From the NCBI RefSeq assembly GCF_022760175.1, contig NZ_CP094326.1:3522804-3586803 (forward strand): DNA of 64,000 nt. Direction: 5' to 3'. The notes beneath the pieces were generated by a model. The model was given only the letters and a program-made list of their open reading frames with translations. It was not told the origin of the DNA and did no database searches. The DNA comes from Zhouia spongiae. GTDB lineage: Bacteria; Bacteroidota; Bacteroidia; Flavobacteriales; Flavobacteriaceae. Positions within the stretch are counted from its first letter, which is position 1. The number at the start of each line of letters is the position of its first letter. Positions 8,843-16,919 of this stretch are shown piece after piece. The position numbers and the translations under genes were made by a program.

Positions 8843-9175
8843 TTATAGGATTATTATTTCTACAACAAAAGTGATCAAAAAAATGAAGGCCAGATGATTT
8901 GCCCTGAAGATCTTTAAAGGTGCCAGTATTACGATAAGGCTTCCTACAGTCATCCAAATCACTATCGCTATAAATGCACCTGCTGCGATACCGGAGGACC
9001 ACATCAGCATTGCACAAGAAACCGATAAAAAAAACAGGCCCATTATCTTAGACATCCTGATATTGGCTCTAAGCCATCTGCTTAAAACAAAAGATCCTTC
9101 CAGCACTGCCTTTTCAGAAGCGTTGTACAAGGTATAAAACCCGATAAAAGCCATTAAGAAAACAATGGTATACAT
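8843..9175 (-). CDS. Small membrane protein, DUF3325-like
   Basis: A 110-residue protein with about four hydrophobic segments (near residues 1-15, 45-65, 66-86 and 92-110) and a basic loop SRWLRANIRMSKIMG after the first. DUF3325 proteins have this size and often lie next to DUF3649 and PepSY_TM genes in iron-siderophore loci, which is the main reason for the label. It opens a three-gene run and follows a strong hairpin at 9205-9230, so it may be partly uncoupled from the receptor gene upstream. Function is unknown; an accessory role in siderophore-iron reduction or uptake is inferred. Confidence 0.65.
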   Translation of the reverse strand: MYTIVFLMAFIGFYTLYNASEKAVLEGSFVLSRWLRANIRMSKIMGLFFLSVSCAMLMWSSGIAAGAFIAIVIWMTVGSLIVILAPLKIFRANHLAFIFLITFVVEIIIL

Positions 9176-9204
9176 ATAATATGCTGTTTTTATGGTTAAT
9201 AACC

Positions 9205-9230
9205 AAACCCCGGACTCAGATCCGGGGTTT
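9205..9230 (-). terminator. Strong GC-rich hairpin inside the iron-uptake operon
   Basis: AAACCCCGGA (9205-9214) and TCCGGGGTTT (9221-9230) make a perfect 10-bp stem with a 6-nt loop, in the 120-bp gap between the DUF4198-like gene and the small membrane protein genes. The following bases on the minus strand (GGTTATTAACC) are only moderately U-rich. It could be a terminator or a processing/stabilising element that sets receptor mRNA above reductase mRNA. Confidence 0.6.
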
Positions 9231-9295
9231 ATAATAAGTGTTTTAAAACTAGCTACTAACTCAAATAATTAACACTTACTCTCTTTGTATCGTTG

Positions 9296-10024
9296 TTAGA
9301 GTTTTATACAATAGGTAGCACAATGCCATATAAACTCATAATCTGCATTCTTAAAGGTTCCCGGGGTCGTTTCATTATAAGTGGCCTCGACAGTATATAT
9401 GGTTTTCCAGGGAAGTTTAAACGAAATTTCACCTTTTTCATCCGTTTCCATTTTCTTGCTCCACAGGTCGGACACATACACGACAATTTCATTTTTGATT
9501 AGCGGTTCTCCTTTAAACAATACTTGTAAGGCTACCTCCTCTCCCTTTTTAGCCGGACGAGAGCTGATATCCACTATCTCAATACCATCAGCATTGCTCC
9601 TTGCCGTATCAGCTGTTTCCCCTACTGACACCTTCGCTTTGGCATGATATTGAGGTTTGAAAATCCCGAAATCATATTGGGTATAATCCAATACGTTCAT
9701 ATTTTTATTATCTAATACAACGGTATAGGTTCCTGTTTGTCCGGGAATGAAAACTCCCAGGTAATGATCGTCTTTCGGAGCCACTTCCAGAGCACTTTTA
9801 CTACCGTCAGGTGCGATCAGCCAAACGTTGAATTGACTTACATTTTTAAATGCCTCTCCATTTACCTTTTCTATAACTCCATATGTATATTCTCCAAAGC
9901 GGACTTTTACTTCATGCTTTTTATTTTCGGAACCGACCGGATTTGTTTCGATCCAGAGATAATGAGCGAATGTGTTGCCTGCTATCAGAAACATTAATAG
10001 TGCGATTATTTTCCTTTTCATCAC
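9296..10024 (-). CDS. DUF4198-like periplasmic protein of the iron-uptake operon
   Basis: A 242-residue exported protein. The signal peptide ends at GNTFAH, and the mature part begins HYLWIETNP. DUF4198 proteins characteristically start their mature chain with such a His-Tyr/Phe-Trp segment. Two Ig-like beta domains follow; the second (about residues 145-235) carries GEPLIKNEIVVYVSDLWSKK and TDEKGEISFKLPWKTIYT, a Big/CNA-B-like pattern. The C-terminus holds HCATYCIKL, giving two close cysteines. The family is found next to TonB-dependent receptors and metal transporters and is thought to handle metal or metal complexes in the periplasm. It starts 15 bp after the siderophore receptor, so they are co-transcribed. 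Confidence 0.82.
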   Translation of the reverse strand: MMKRKIIALLMFLIAGNTFAHYLWIETNPVGSENKKHEVKVRFGEYTYGVIEKVNGEAFKNVSQFNVWLIAPDGSKSALEVAPKDDHYLGVFIPGQTGTYTVVLDNKNMNVLDYTQYDFGIFKPQYHAKAKVSVGETADTARSNADGIEIVDISSRPAKKGEEVALQVLFKGEPLIKNEIVVYVSDLWSKKMETDEKGEISFKLPWKTIYTVEATYNETTPGTFKNADYEFIWHCATYCIKL

Positions 10025-10039
10025 GAATATTGTTTATGG

Positions 10040-12376
10040 TTAAAATCTGTATGCTACTGTAATCCTGCCGTTAATACCCGGTTCGCTTTGCCAGTATACA
10101 TACTGACTATATGCAGAACCAGAGTACAGGTAATCGTTCAGAATATTATTTACATTTACATTTACTCTTAAATGATCGTTTTGCCAGCTCAGCCCTCCAT
10201 CCAGTCTGAAATAATCAGGGAGCAAGGCTTCATTATCTGCATTCCATGCCCAGGAAGACCTGTCTATTTGGTATTGATACCCCAATGAAACTCCAAATCC
10301 ATTAAGTGCACTTTCGTTTTTGAAGTTGTAGTTCAACCAACCGTTAGTCATATGCTTTGCATGACCTGCTATCCTGGTTCCCACAACATAAAACTCATTT
10401 CCTTCAGTAACTTCAACATTGGTATTTGCATAGTTAAGTACTACATTTAACTCAGGTGTTATTTCTCCTTGCAGGTCAAATTCAAAACCTTTGGATCGTA
10501 CCTGGCCTACCTGAACAGAAAAATTAACATCTTCGGGGTCGGTTGCCAATATATTGTCTTTTGTAATTTGATATGCCGTAAGCCCGGCTTTCAAGCGTCC
10601 ATTATAAAACGATTTTTTAATTCCTGCTTCTATGTCCTGAGCTTCTACCGGGTCAAATTTCTGACTGGTTCTGCTAATACCGTAATTCGGAGTAAACGAC
10701 TGATCGAATAGGCCATAAACGGTAAGTGAAGGAAGGATATCATAGCTAATTCCTACCCTGGGGGTAAATTTCGATTCCTTACTTGAATCTCCATAAGCAA
10801 AAATATCTGCATCTGTATATCTTCCGGCTAAGGTCAGTCTTAATTTGTCGTCGAACATCCAGATTTCATCCTGTACATAAAATGCATTGTATTTGGTTCC
10901 TTGCAAGTTGGCAGCCCCTCTAACCTTTACCGGTATTGAGCGGTCGAACTCAGGCCATACTGCATTGCCATATACAGGGTTGTATATATTGAACGGTGTC
11001 TGGTCTATAGCTCCTCCCTGGTTCCAATCTGCATAGTATTCCAGATCCCTGAAATCATATCCGCCCATTATCTTATGCCTTATATTTCCGGTATTAAATT
11101 CTCCATTCATATATATCTGGGCCAATTGGTTTGTACTCAGTGCATCCCAAATACTCACCCCTCTTATCATGTCTCCGTTATCAGCCACAGACCGTGGCCA
11201 AAAACTCGCTCCTTCTGCGTTGTACTTCATATACATATGCTGAGCGCTTATATTCCATTTGTCGTTGAACCTGTGGGTTACATTTGAAGTCAGGCTATAC
11301 TCTTCAATATTTGAAACCGGTGCACCTTCATCAATAGAAGAAAAATTTCTGTCTACCGCTTCAAAACCCGGGTCGGTCGGAGCGAATACATATGCAGACC
11401 CTACAATCAGATCGGCGTTTTGATATGTTAATTCAGTTGTAAATACCGTTTTATCTGATATGCTATAAGAAATTGAAGGTACGATACTATACCTGCTACT
11501 TTCATCGTATTCTATGTGAGATTCCCCGTCTTCGTACATAGCATTTAGCCGGTACTTTAATTTTCCGTTTGACGTCAGCTTTCCTCCTGAATCAAAGGCA
11601 AAGCGATAGTTGTTGAAACTCCCGACTGAGAGGGTCAGTTCGTTGATTCTTTCTTCTGTAGGTTTTTTGGTTACGACATTATAGAAACCGCCGGGTTCTC
11701 CCGCTGATAGCATAAATCCGGCCGGACCTTTAACAAATTCTATTTGTTCTACCATGCTCACATCCTGAGACAATGGTCCCCAAGGCATCTGAACGTTCAT
11801 TCCGTTCCTAAAAGCCGGTAGGTTGAAACCTCTCATATTGATTCGTGCAAAATGCCCCCAATGCTCGATCATCATGGCTCCGCTTACATTCCGGGTTACG
11901 CTTTCCATCATATTCGTAATATTCTGGCTTTTCAAAAGAGCATCGCTGACGATTTGTATATTCTGTGGAAGCTTCATCGTTTCTGTTGTCAGTCGCAATG
12001 AGGTAGAAGGCTTTTTAATGAGAAAATCATTTTTCCCTTTTCCATTCACCACCACTTCGCCCAGCGATTCTGTAGTTTCCGTAAGAACAATATCCGGTAA
12101 GTTCAGAGTTCCGGCAGCTATTTCAATTTGTTTCAGGCTCTTGCGGTATCCAACACTTGTAACGATCAGTTTATAAGATCCCGTTTTAATACTTTTAATC
12201 TCAAACGATCCGTTTTGGTCCGTTACATCTCCTTTTTGAGTGTTTTCTAACCAGACATTCGCATAAGGAATTGCTTCTCCGCTTGAAGTTATAACCTTTC
12301 CTTTGATATTACCGCTTTGTGAGAAGGCAGTAAAAGCAAAGCCTATACATGTACACAAAGTAAAAAATAGTCTCAT
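10040..12376 (-). CDS. TonB-dependent siderophore receptor 1
   Basis: A 778-residue outer membrane receptor for ferric siderophores. The signal peptide ends at AFSQ. Next comes a carboxypeptidase-regulatory-like domain (about residues 24-98, GNIKGKVITSSGEAIPYANV), a plug domain with PQNIQIVSDALL and FVKGPAGFMLSAGEPGG, and a 22-stranded barrel ending in the aromatic RITVAYRF. The IEFVKGPAG-type sequence and the DSGGKL region are typical of the FpvA/FhuE-like branch. Its first 105 codons and leader are almost identical to those of the second receptor upstream. A dyad at 12385-12405 just before the gene is a likely iron-repressor site. It heads an operon with the DUF4198-like gene. The ligand cannot be told from sequence. 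Confidence 0.95.
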   Translation of the reverse strand: MRLFFTLCTCIGFAFTAFSQSGNIKGKVITSSGEAIPYANVWLENTQKGDVTDQNGSFEIKSIKTGSYKLIVTSVGYRKSLKQIEIAAGTLNLPDIVLTETTESLGEVVVNGKGKNDFLIKKPSTSLRLTTETMKLPQNIQIVSDALLKSQNITNMMESVTRNVSGAMMIEHWGHFARINMRGFNLPAFRNGMNVQMPWGPLSQDVSMVEQIEFVKGPAGFMLSAGEPGGFYNVVTKKPTEERINELTLSVGSFNNYRFAFDSGGKLTSNGKLKYRLNAMYEDGESHIEYDESSRYSIVPSISYSISDKTVFTTELTYQNADLIVGSAYVFAPTDPGFEAVDRNFSSIDEGAPVSNIEEYSLTSNVTHRFNDKWNISAQHMYMKYNAEGASFWPRSVADNGDMIRGVSIWDALSTNQLAQIYMNGEFNTGNIRHKIMGGYDFRDLEYYADWNQGGAIDQTPFNIYNPVYGNAVWPEFDRSIPVKVRGAANLQGTKYNAFYVQDEIWMFDDKLRLTLAGRYTDADIFAYGDSSKESKFTPRVGISYDILPSLTVYGLFDQSFTPNYGISRTSQKFDPVEAQDIEAGIKKSFYNGRLKAGLTAYQITKDNILATDPEDVNFSVQVGQVRSKGFEFDLQGEITPELNVVLNYANTNVEVTEGNEFYVVGTRIAGHAKHMTNGWLNYNFKNESALNGFGVSLGYQYQIDRSSWAWNADNEALLPDYFRLDGGLSWQNDHLRVNVNVNNILNDYLYSGSAYSQYVYWQSEPGINGRITVAYRF

Positions 12377-12408
12377 AAATTTCGTATTTATAATTAGTCT
12401 AAATAAAT
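12042..12408 (-). repeat. Copy A of a 367-bp near-identical repeat (receptor leader, signal peptide, first domain)
   Basis: This segment covers 32 bp upstream of receptor 1 plus its first 112 codons. It aligns without gaps to 14586-14952 at a constant offset of 2,544 bp, with only about ten differences. Homology stops sharply on both sides: the plug and barrel regions are clearly diverged. Recent segmental copying or gene conversion is inferred. Confidence 0.85.
12385..12405 (-). promoter_or_regulatory. Iron-box-like dyad before receptor 1
   Basis: A 21-bp imperfect dyad with outer arms TATTTA and TAAATA lies 9-29 bp upstream of the start codon and just downstream of a TATATTTG box (minus strand, 12414-12421). 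The position suits a repressor such as a Fur/DtxR-type iron regulator. An identical dyad precedes receptor 2 at 14929-14949, inside the repeat. Confidence 0.5.
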
Positions 12409-12413
12409 AAAGG

Positions 12414-12421
12414 CAAATATA
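12414..12421 (-). promoter_or_regulatory. -7 box of receptor 1
   Basis: TATATTTG on the minus strand matches the TAnnTTTG consensus exactly and lies 38 bp before the start codon. No good -33 TTTG at 19-21 bp was found. Receptor 2 has a 7/8 match (TAATTTCG, 14959-14966) at the equivalent place. Confidence 0.5.
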
Positions 12422-12550
12422 CTGGCACTATTATTCAAATAAGTGACGTGATTGGAAATAAAAATGACGTTATGTGAAACATCTATGAAAAATTTAAGGG
12501 CCATTCATTATGAATAGCCCTTGAGAAGCATCTATAAATAATCAAAAGAA

Positions 12551-14920
12551 TTAGAAACTATATGCTACCCTGAATTTGAAATTACGTGGAGGAGCTGCTC
12601 TCCATCCGAAGTGGGTATAGCCCCAAGCGCCCGGATAAAATCCCGTATAATTGTAATTGTCAGTAATATTATTTACCAGCAACGATATATTATAAGCTCC
12701 TAACTTATAAGAAACACCTCCGTCTAAACTGAAGTAATCATCCGGTAAAAGACTTCCGCTACCCGCCGGCCATGCTGCTCTGTCTTTTTGCAATTGATAT
12801 CCTAAAGAAATACCTAAACCTTCCAGTTTAGTTGTTTCAGGTAATCTATAAGTAACCCAGGCATTTGATATGTGCTTAGCTGCTCCAGGAAGCAATTCTC
12901 CAACATTACCGGGGTCTGTATCTTTAGTTATCCTGGCTTCTGTAAAGGCATAATTCAGCACCACATTTAAATTTGGCAAGACTTCTCCATTAATATCTAT
13001 CTCCAAGCCTTTAGATTGCGATTCACCAAATTGAACTGAATATTGGTCGGGTGTTACTCCGGCGGTAGTTGTCAGGTTATTCTTCGTTAACTGGTACCCT
13101 GCTATGGAAGTTGTAAGTCTTTCGTTAAACCAGGCCTTTTTTATACCAAACTCAATATTACTTCCTTTTGAAGGTTTTAGTGAAGTTCCGTCTTCTAACG
13201 GTAAACCATAATTTTCTTCAAAAGTCTGATCAAAAACTCCATAGACACTTCCATCTTCTACAAAAGAATAACTAAGTCCTATCCTGGGAGTAAAAACATC
13301 GTTTTTTGTAATTTTACCTGTATTTTCTATACGCTTGGTATTCGTATACCTCCCCGCCATGCTTAAGCGTAATTTATCATCGAAAAAACCTATTTCGTCA
13401 TGAAAATACAAAGCTGTAAATGAATTTTTTTGATTATACCTGCCTGCTCTGTTCCTTAGGCTGACATTGTCATCCAGTTGTGGAAAATCATCGGTAGTTA
13501 AATTTGCAGCTCCCGCCTCCGGATCGTATATATTATATGGTGTTTCTTCTCCATAAGGGGTTAAATTAGACCAGTCTGAATAATATTGCTTTGCTCCCAT
13601 ATCGAGTCCTCCTACTATTTTATGACTTACCTCTCCTGTAGTAGCGGTTCCGTTTAAATAAGCTTGTCCCAGTAAAGTTATATTATCATTATCTAACAAA
13701 CCAAAACTACGCGTAGCTGAACCATCATCCTGCAATGAATTATAACGCAATCCCAACTGTGTTCCCCTTTGCTTATAATTTAAATAATTAGCTTGAGTTG
13801 TAAAAGTCCAATTATTATTTATGGCGTGCTTCATGTTTACCAGTATACTATGATCATTCATAACAACAGGATCTTTCCTTGGATCTGAATATGAGGTGTT
13901 TACCGGAAACTCCTTAAACCCAATTTTTGAATAGATATAGTTTGCATAATTATCTATAGCATTATTCTGATAAATATATTCCATGGTTACTTCTGTATCT
14001 TCATCTATCATGTATTTAAATGATGGCGCTACAACATACCCATTATCATAACCGTAGTCGGTGTGTGAACCCCTTAATTTCCCCATTAAGTTCAGACGGT
14101 ACAGAAGTTTTCCATCTTTAGACAACACACCGTCAAAATCAGCCTCCACTCTATAGGTGTCAAAACTTCCCAATGTGAGAGCCAATGTATTTTTATTTAT
14201 TCCGGTAGGTTTTTTAGTTACCACATTGTATAGCCCCCCTAATGAAGTATTTCCCATCATGTAGCCAGCAGGTCCTTTTACAAACTCTATCCGATCAACA
14301 AATGACATATCGTCTTTTAAAGGCCCAAAATAACCGCTGATATTCATCCCGTTTCTTAACCCTTCTACACTGTAACCCCGCATATACATGAGTGCATTAG
14401 TCTGGTGCATTACTCTCCTGACTCCACTGGTATTTCTTGCGATGCCATCAAATAAACTAAAAGCAAGCTGGTCGTTTATAAGTTCATTACTTACTACCTG
14501 AATATTTTGAGGAACATCAATTAATTTTGATTCTAACTTTAATGAAGAAGATGGTTTGGTTTGCAAATAAGGACTTTTACTTTTCCCATTCACCACCACT
14601 TCGCCCAGCGATTCTGTAGTTTCCGTAAGAACAATATCCGGTACGTTCAGAGTTCCGGCAGCTATTTCAATTTGTTTCAGGCTCTTGCGGTATCCAACAC
14701 TTGTAACGATCAGTTTATAAGATCCCGTTTTAATGTTTTTAATCTCAAACGATCCGTTTTGGTCCGTTACATCTCCTTTTTGAGTGTTTTCTAACCAGAC
14801 ATTCGCATAAGGAATTGCTTCTCCGCTTGAAGTTCTAACTTTTCCTTTAATATTACCGCTTTGTGAGAAGGCAGCAAAAACAAAACCTATACATATACAC
14901 AAAGTAAAAAATAGTCTCAT
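12551..14920 (-). CDS. TonB-dependent siderophore receptor 2
   Basis: A receptor of 789 residues from the ATG at 14920. The open frame reaches 22 codons further upstream, but the internal start gives the signal peptide MRLFFTLCICIGFVFAAFSQ and matches receptor 1. Domain order is the same: carboxypeptidase-like domain, plug with PQNIQVVSNELI and FVKGPAGYMMGN, and a barrel ending FKFRVAYSF. Outside the first domain the two receptors are clearly different, so they probably recognise different siderophores. It is divergent from the AraC-type regulator, which starts 78 bp away, and shares the iron-box-like dyad. The 142-bp gap to receptor 1 and the second promoter suggest separate transcription. 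Confidence 0.94.
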   Translation of the reverse strand: MRLFFTLCICIGFVFAAFSQSGNIKGKVRTSSGEAIPYANVWLENTQKGDVTDQNGSFEIKNIKTGSYKLIVTSVGYRKSLKQIEIAAGTLNVPDIVLTETTESLGEVVVNGKSKSPYLQTKPSSSLKLESKLIDVPQNIQVVSNELINDQLAFSLFDGIARNTSGVRRVMHQTNALMYMRGYSVEGLRNGMNISGYFGPLKDDMSFVDRIEFVKGPAGYMMGNTSLGGLYNVVTKKPTGINKNTLALTLGSFDTYRVEADFDGVLSKDGKLLYRLNLMGKLRGSHTDYGYDNGYVVAPSFKYMIDEDTEVTMEYIYQNNAIDNYANYIYSKIGFKEFPVNTSYSDPRKDPVVMNDHSILVNMKHAINNNWTFTTQANYLNYKQRGTQLGLRYNSLQDDGSATRSFGLLDNDNITLLGQAYLNGTATTGEVSHKIVGGLDMGAKQYYSDWSNLTPYGEETPYNIYDPEAGAANLTTDDFPQLDDNVSLRNRAGRYNQKNSFTALYFHDEIGFFDDKLRLSMAGRYTNTKRIENTGKITKNDVFTPRIGLSYSFVEDGSVYGVFDQTFEENYGLPLEDGTSLKPSKGSNIEFGIKKAWFNERLTTSIAGYQLTKNNLTTTAGVTPDQYSVQFGESQSKGLEIDINGEVLPNLNVVLNYAFTEARITKDTDPGNVGELLPGAAKHISNAWVTYRLPETTKLEGLGISLGYQLQKDRAAWPAGSGSLLPDDYFSLDGGVSYKLGAYNISLLVNNITDNYNYTGFYPGAWGYTHFGWRAAPPRNFKFRVAYSF

Positions 14921-14952
14921 AAATTTCGTATTTATAATTAGTCTAAATAAAT
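14586..14952 (-). repeat. Copy B of the 367-bp near-identical repeat
   Basis: Second copy of the repeat at 12042-12408. It includes the leader, dyad, signal peptide and carboxypeptidase-like domain of receptor 2. The seven amino acid changes between copies are concentrated in the signal peptide and at the domain edges. Confidence 0.85.
14929..14949 (-). promoter_or_regulatory. Iron-box-like dyad between receptor 2 and the AraC regulator
   Basis: Identical to 12385-12405. Here it also lies 49 bp before the divergent regulator gene and touches a TAAATTTG box on the plus strand (14948-14955), so one bound repressor could control both directions. Confidence 0.5.
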
Positions 14953-14997
14953 TTGATGCGAAATTAAAAGAAGAACACCTGGTCATTGTGACGTTTT

Positions 14998-15978
14998 ATG
15001 AGAAAAAAAGGACGTGAAATAAAAAGAATCGTGGATTACTTGTCTCCTTTACATTTAATGATTGGAATTGAGGGAGCGTCTTTTAAAAACAAATGGTTTG
15101 ACAAAAAGAAATATCTGTTAAAGCCGGAAATAGGTAAAGGAACTATCGAGGTGATCTCGTTCGACGATATATCTATTTCTATTAAAAAGATGCATTTAAA
15201 AGATGATGTTTTACTAAGGTTCAGTAACAATTATAACGGAAAGCATCTATCATTTTTATTAAAGGGTGAAATTATATTTAAGAATGATCTTGGCTGCAAT
15301 GATCTTATTTATACCGATAACGATTCGTGTATGATCTGTTTTTCAGGATATAACGGATTAATAAAGGTTTCGGGGAATAAACAGTTTCATGAAATAACTA
15401 TCAAGCTCTCCGATACTTTTCTTTCCAAACATCAAATCGATGCACAACGTTATATCAAGCAACTTAATGATCCGGATAGTCAAATAATCATTCCTATGAC
15501 AGCTGAGCCGTTTAACATCATCAATGATCTGAACAAAAAAAACTACAAGGGAATCTCTCAAAAGGTATATCTGGAATCTAAGATACTCGAACTTATTGCC
15601 GTGCAAATAGATAGTTACCTTTCTTACAAGGCCAGCGAGGTTAAAAGCAGTACCAGCTGTAATATTAAAAAAATATACGACGTCACACAGATTCTCCGTA
15701 TCCGTATGCACGAGAACTTAGGGCTCAAAGACCTATCATTGGCAGTGGGCATTAACGAGCATCTTTTAAAAAAAGAGTTTAAACGGGTATTTGGTTCTTC
15801 TGTGAGTGTTTATGCATTAAAACTAAAAATGCAAAAAGCAAAACAACTTCTTGAAGCCACAGAGAAACCTATTTATGAGATCTCTGAAGAGGTGGGATAC
15901 AAAAATGCAACACATTTTAGTGCTGCATTTAAGAAATTTTACGGAAAGACCCCTAAAAGGTTCAGGGATTCATTATAG
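14998..15978 (+). CDS. AraC-family regulator of siderophore uptake (PchR-like)
   Basis: A 326-residue transcription factor. The last 95 residues form a double helix-turn-helix AraC domain: LGLKDLSLAVGINEHLLKKE for the first motif, and IYEISEEVGYKNATHFSAAF plus FYGKTPKRFR for the second. The N-terminal 220 residues lack a recognisable cupin and resemble the ligand-binding part of PchR/YbtA-type regulators that respond to siderophores; this is judged from architecture and context. It is divergent from receptor 2, a standard layout for a regulator that activates its neighbouring receptor when the cognate siderophore is present. Its stop codon overlaps the stop codon of the convergent kdsA gene by 6 bp. 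Confidence 0.9.
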   Translation: MRKKGREIKRIVDYLSPLHLMIGIEGASFKNKWFDKKKYLLKPEIGKGTIEVISFDDISISIKKMHLKDDVLLRFSNNYNGKHLSFLLKGEIIFKNDLGCNDLIYTDNDSCMICFSGYNGLIKVSGNKQFHEITIKLSDTFLSKHQIDAQRYIKQLNDPDSQIIIPMTAEPFNIINDLNKKNYKGISQKVYLESKILELIAVQIDSYLSYKASEVKSSTSCNIKKIYDVTQILRIRMHENLGLKDLSLAVGINEHLLKKEFKRVFGSSVSVYALKLKMQKAKQLLEATEKPIYEISEEVGYKNATHFSAAFKKFYGKTPKRFRDSL

Positions 15979-16791
15979 ACTATTTATCGTCTTTTGAATT
16001 GCTACTAAATTTGTAAGCAGGTTTTCCAGATAATCCAGATGAAGCATATTGGCTCCATCGCTTTTGGCTGTGGCGGGATCATAATGAGTTTCCATGAATA
16101 ATCCGTCAATACCTGTAGCCACGCCTGCCCTGGCAATTGTTTCTATCATATCCGGTCTTCCCCCGGTTACCCCACTTGTCTGGTTGGGTTGTTGCAAAGA
16201 ATGTGTCACATCCAATACAACAGGTGCATATGCTTTCATAGTTGGGATTCCTCTGAAATCAACTATCATGTCCTGATATCCAAACATGGTACCTCTATCG
16301 GTGACCATCGCTTGTTCATTTCCGGAGTCTGTAACTTTTTTAACAGCATGCTTCATACTTTCAGGACTCATAAACTGTCCCTTCTTCAGGTTTATTGTTT
16401 TACCCGTATTGGCGGCGGCCACAACCAAATCGGTCTGCCTTACCAAAAAAGCAGGAATCTGGAGTATATCAACATATGCAGCAGCTTTTTCAGCATCGGA
16501 GATCTCATGAATATCTGTAACGGTCGGGACATTAAATGTTTCTGAAACCTTTCTCAATATCTTCAGGGCTTTTTCATCACCAATTCCCGTGAACGAATCT
16601 ATCCTGCTCCGGTTCGCTTTTTTAAAACTTCCTTTAAAAACGTAAGGGATATTCAGTTTATCGGTAATCTCTACGACACGCTCTGCTATTCTTAGAGCCA
16701 TATCTTCACCTTCTATCGCACAAGGTCCGGCCAATAGAAAGAAGTTACCTGAATCAGTATATTTTATTTGTGGAATTTTATCTAATTTCAT
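15973..16791 (-). CDS. kdsA: 3-deoxy-8-phosphooctulonate (KDO-8-phosphate) synthase
   Basis: A 272-residue cytosolic enzyme that condenses phosphoenolpyruvate with arabinose-5-phosphate, the first committed step of KDO synthesis for lipopolysaccharide. Diagnostic stretches are FFLLAGPCAIEG near the N-terminus, PYVFKGSFKKANRSR, SFTGIGDEKALKIL, and LDVTHSLQQPN. The frame is open for another 25 codons upstream, but that extension is hydrophobic and atypical, whereas MKLDKIPQIKYTD matches the usual family start. Length from this start fits KdsA. A TATTTTTG box on the minus strand (16811-16818) lies 20 bp before the start. The gene is divergent from the cystathionine synthase-like gene. Confidence 0.96.
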   Translation of the reverse strand: MKLDKIPQIKYTDSGNFFLLAGPCAIEGEDMALRIAERVVEITDKLNIPYVFKGSFKKANRSRIDSFTGIGDEKALKILRKVSETFNVPTVTDIHEISDAEKAAAYVDILQIPAFLVRQTDLVVAAANTGKTINLKKGQFMSPESMKHAVKKVTDSGNEQAMVTDRGTMFGYQDMIVDFRGIPTMKAYAPVVLDVTHSLQQPNQTSGVTGGRPDMIETIARAGVATGIDGLFMETHYDPATAKSDGANMLHLDYLENLLTNLVAIQKTINSL

Positions 16792-16810
16792 CAGTGATTT
16801 ATTTATCAGG

Positions 16811-16818
16811 CAAAAATA
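16811..16818 (-). promoter_or_regulatory. Possible -7 box of kdsA
   Basis: TATTTTTG on the minus strand matches TAnnTTTG and lies 20 bp before the ATG. A -33 box at the right spacing is weak. Confidence 0.4.
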
Positions 16819-16891
16819 AGTAATTAAAAAGACATAACATATAAGGTTCATGAGCCTTACAAACAACGTGGTTGGTTTCCTTTTCCCTTTG

Positions 16892-16899
16892 TATATTTG
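16892..16899 (+). promoter_or_regulatory. -7 box of the cystathionine beta-synthase-like gene
   Basis: TATATTTG matches TAnnTTTG exactly and lies 20 bp before the ATG at 16920. This supports the internal start over the longer frame from 16872, which would begin upstream of the promoter. Confidence 0.5.
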
Positions 16900-16919
16900 T
16901 TTCTAAACACCTAGCACTA

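Noticed and set aside
8826-9017. 63-codon minus-strand frame
   Set aside because: It overlaps the small membrane protein gene in another frame and has no family features.
16792-16866. 25-codon N-terminal extension of KdsA
   Set aside because: Hydrophobic and unlike KdsA; it would start upstream of the probable -7 box at 16811-16818.
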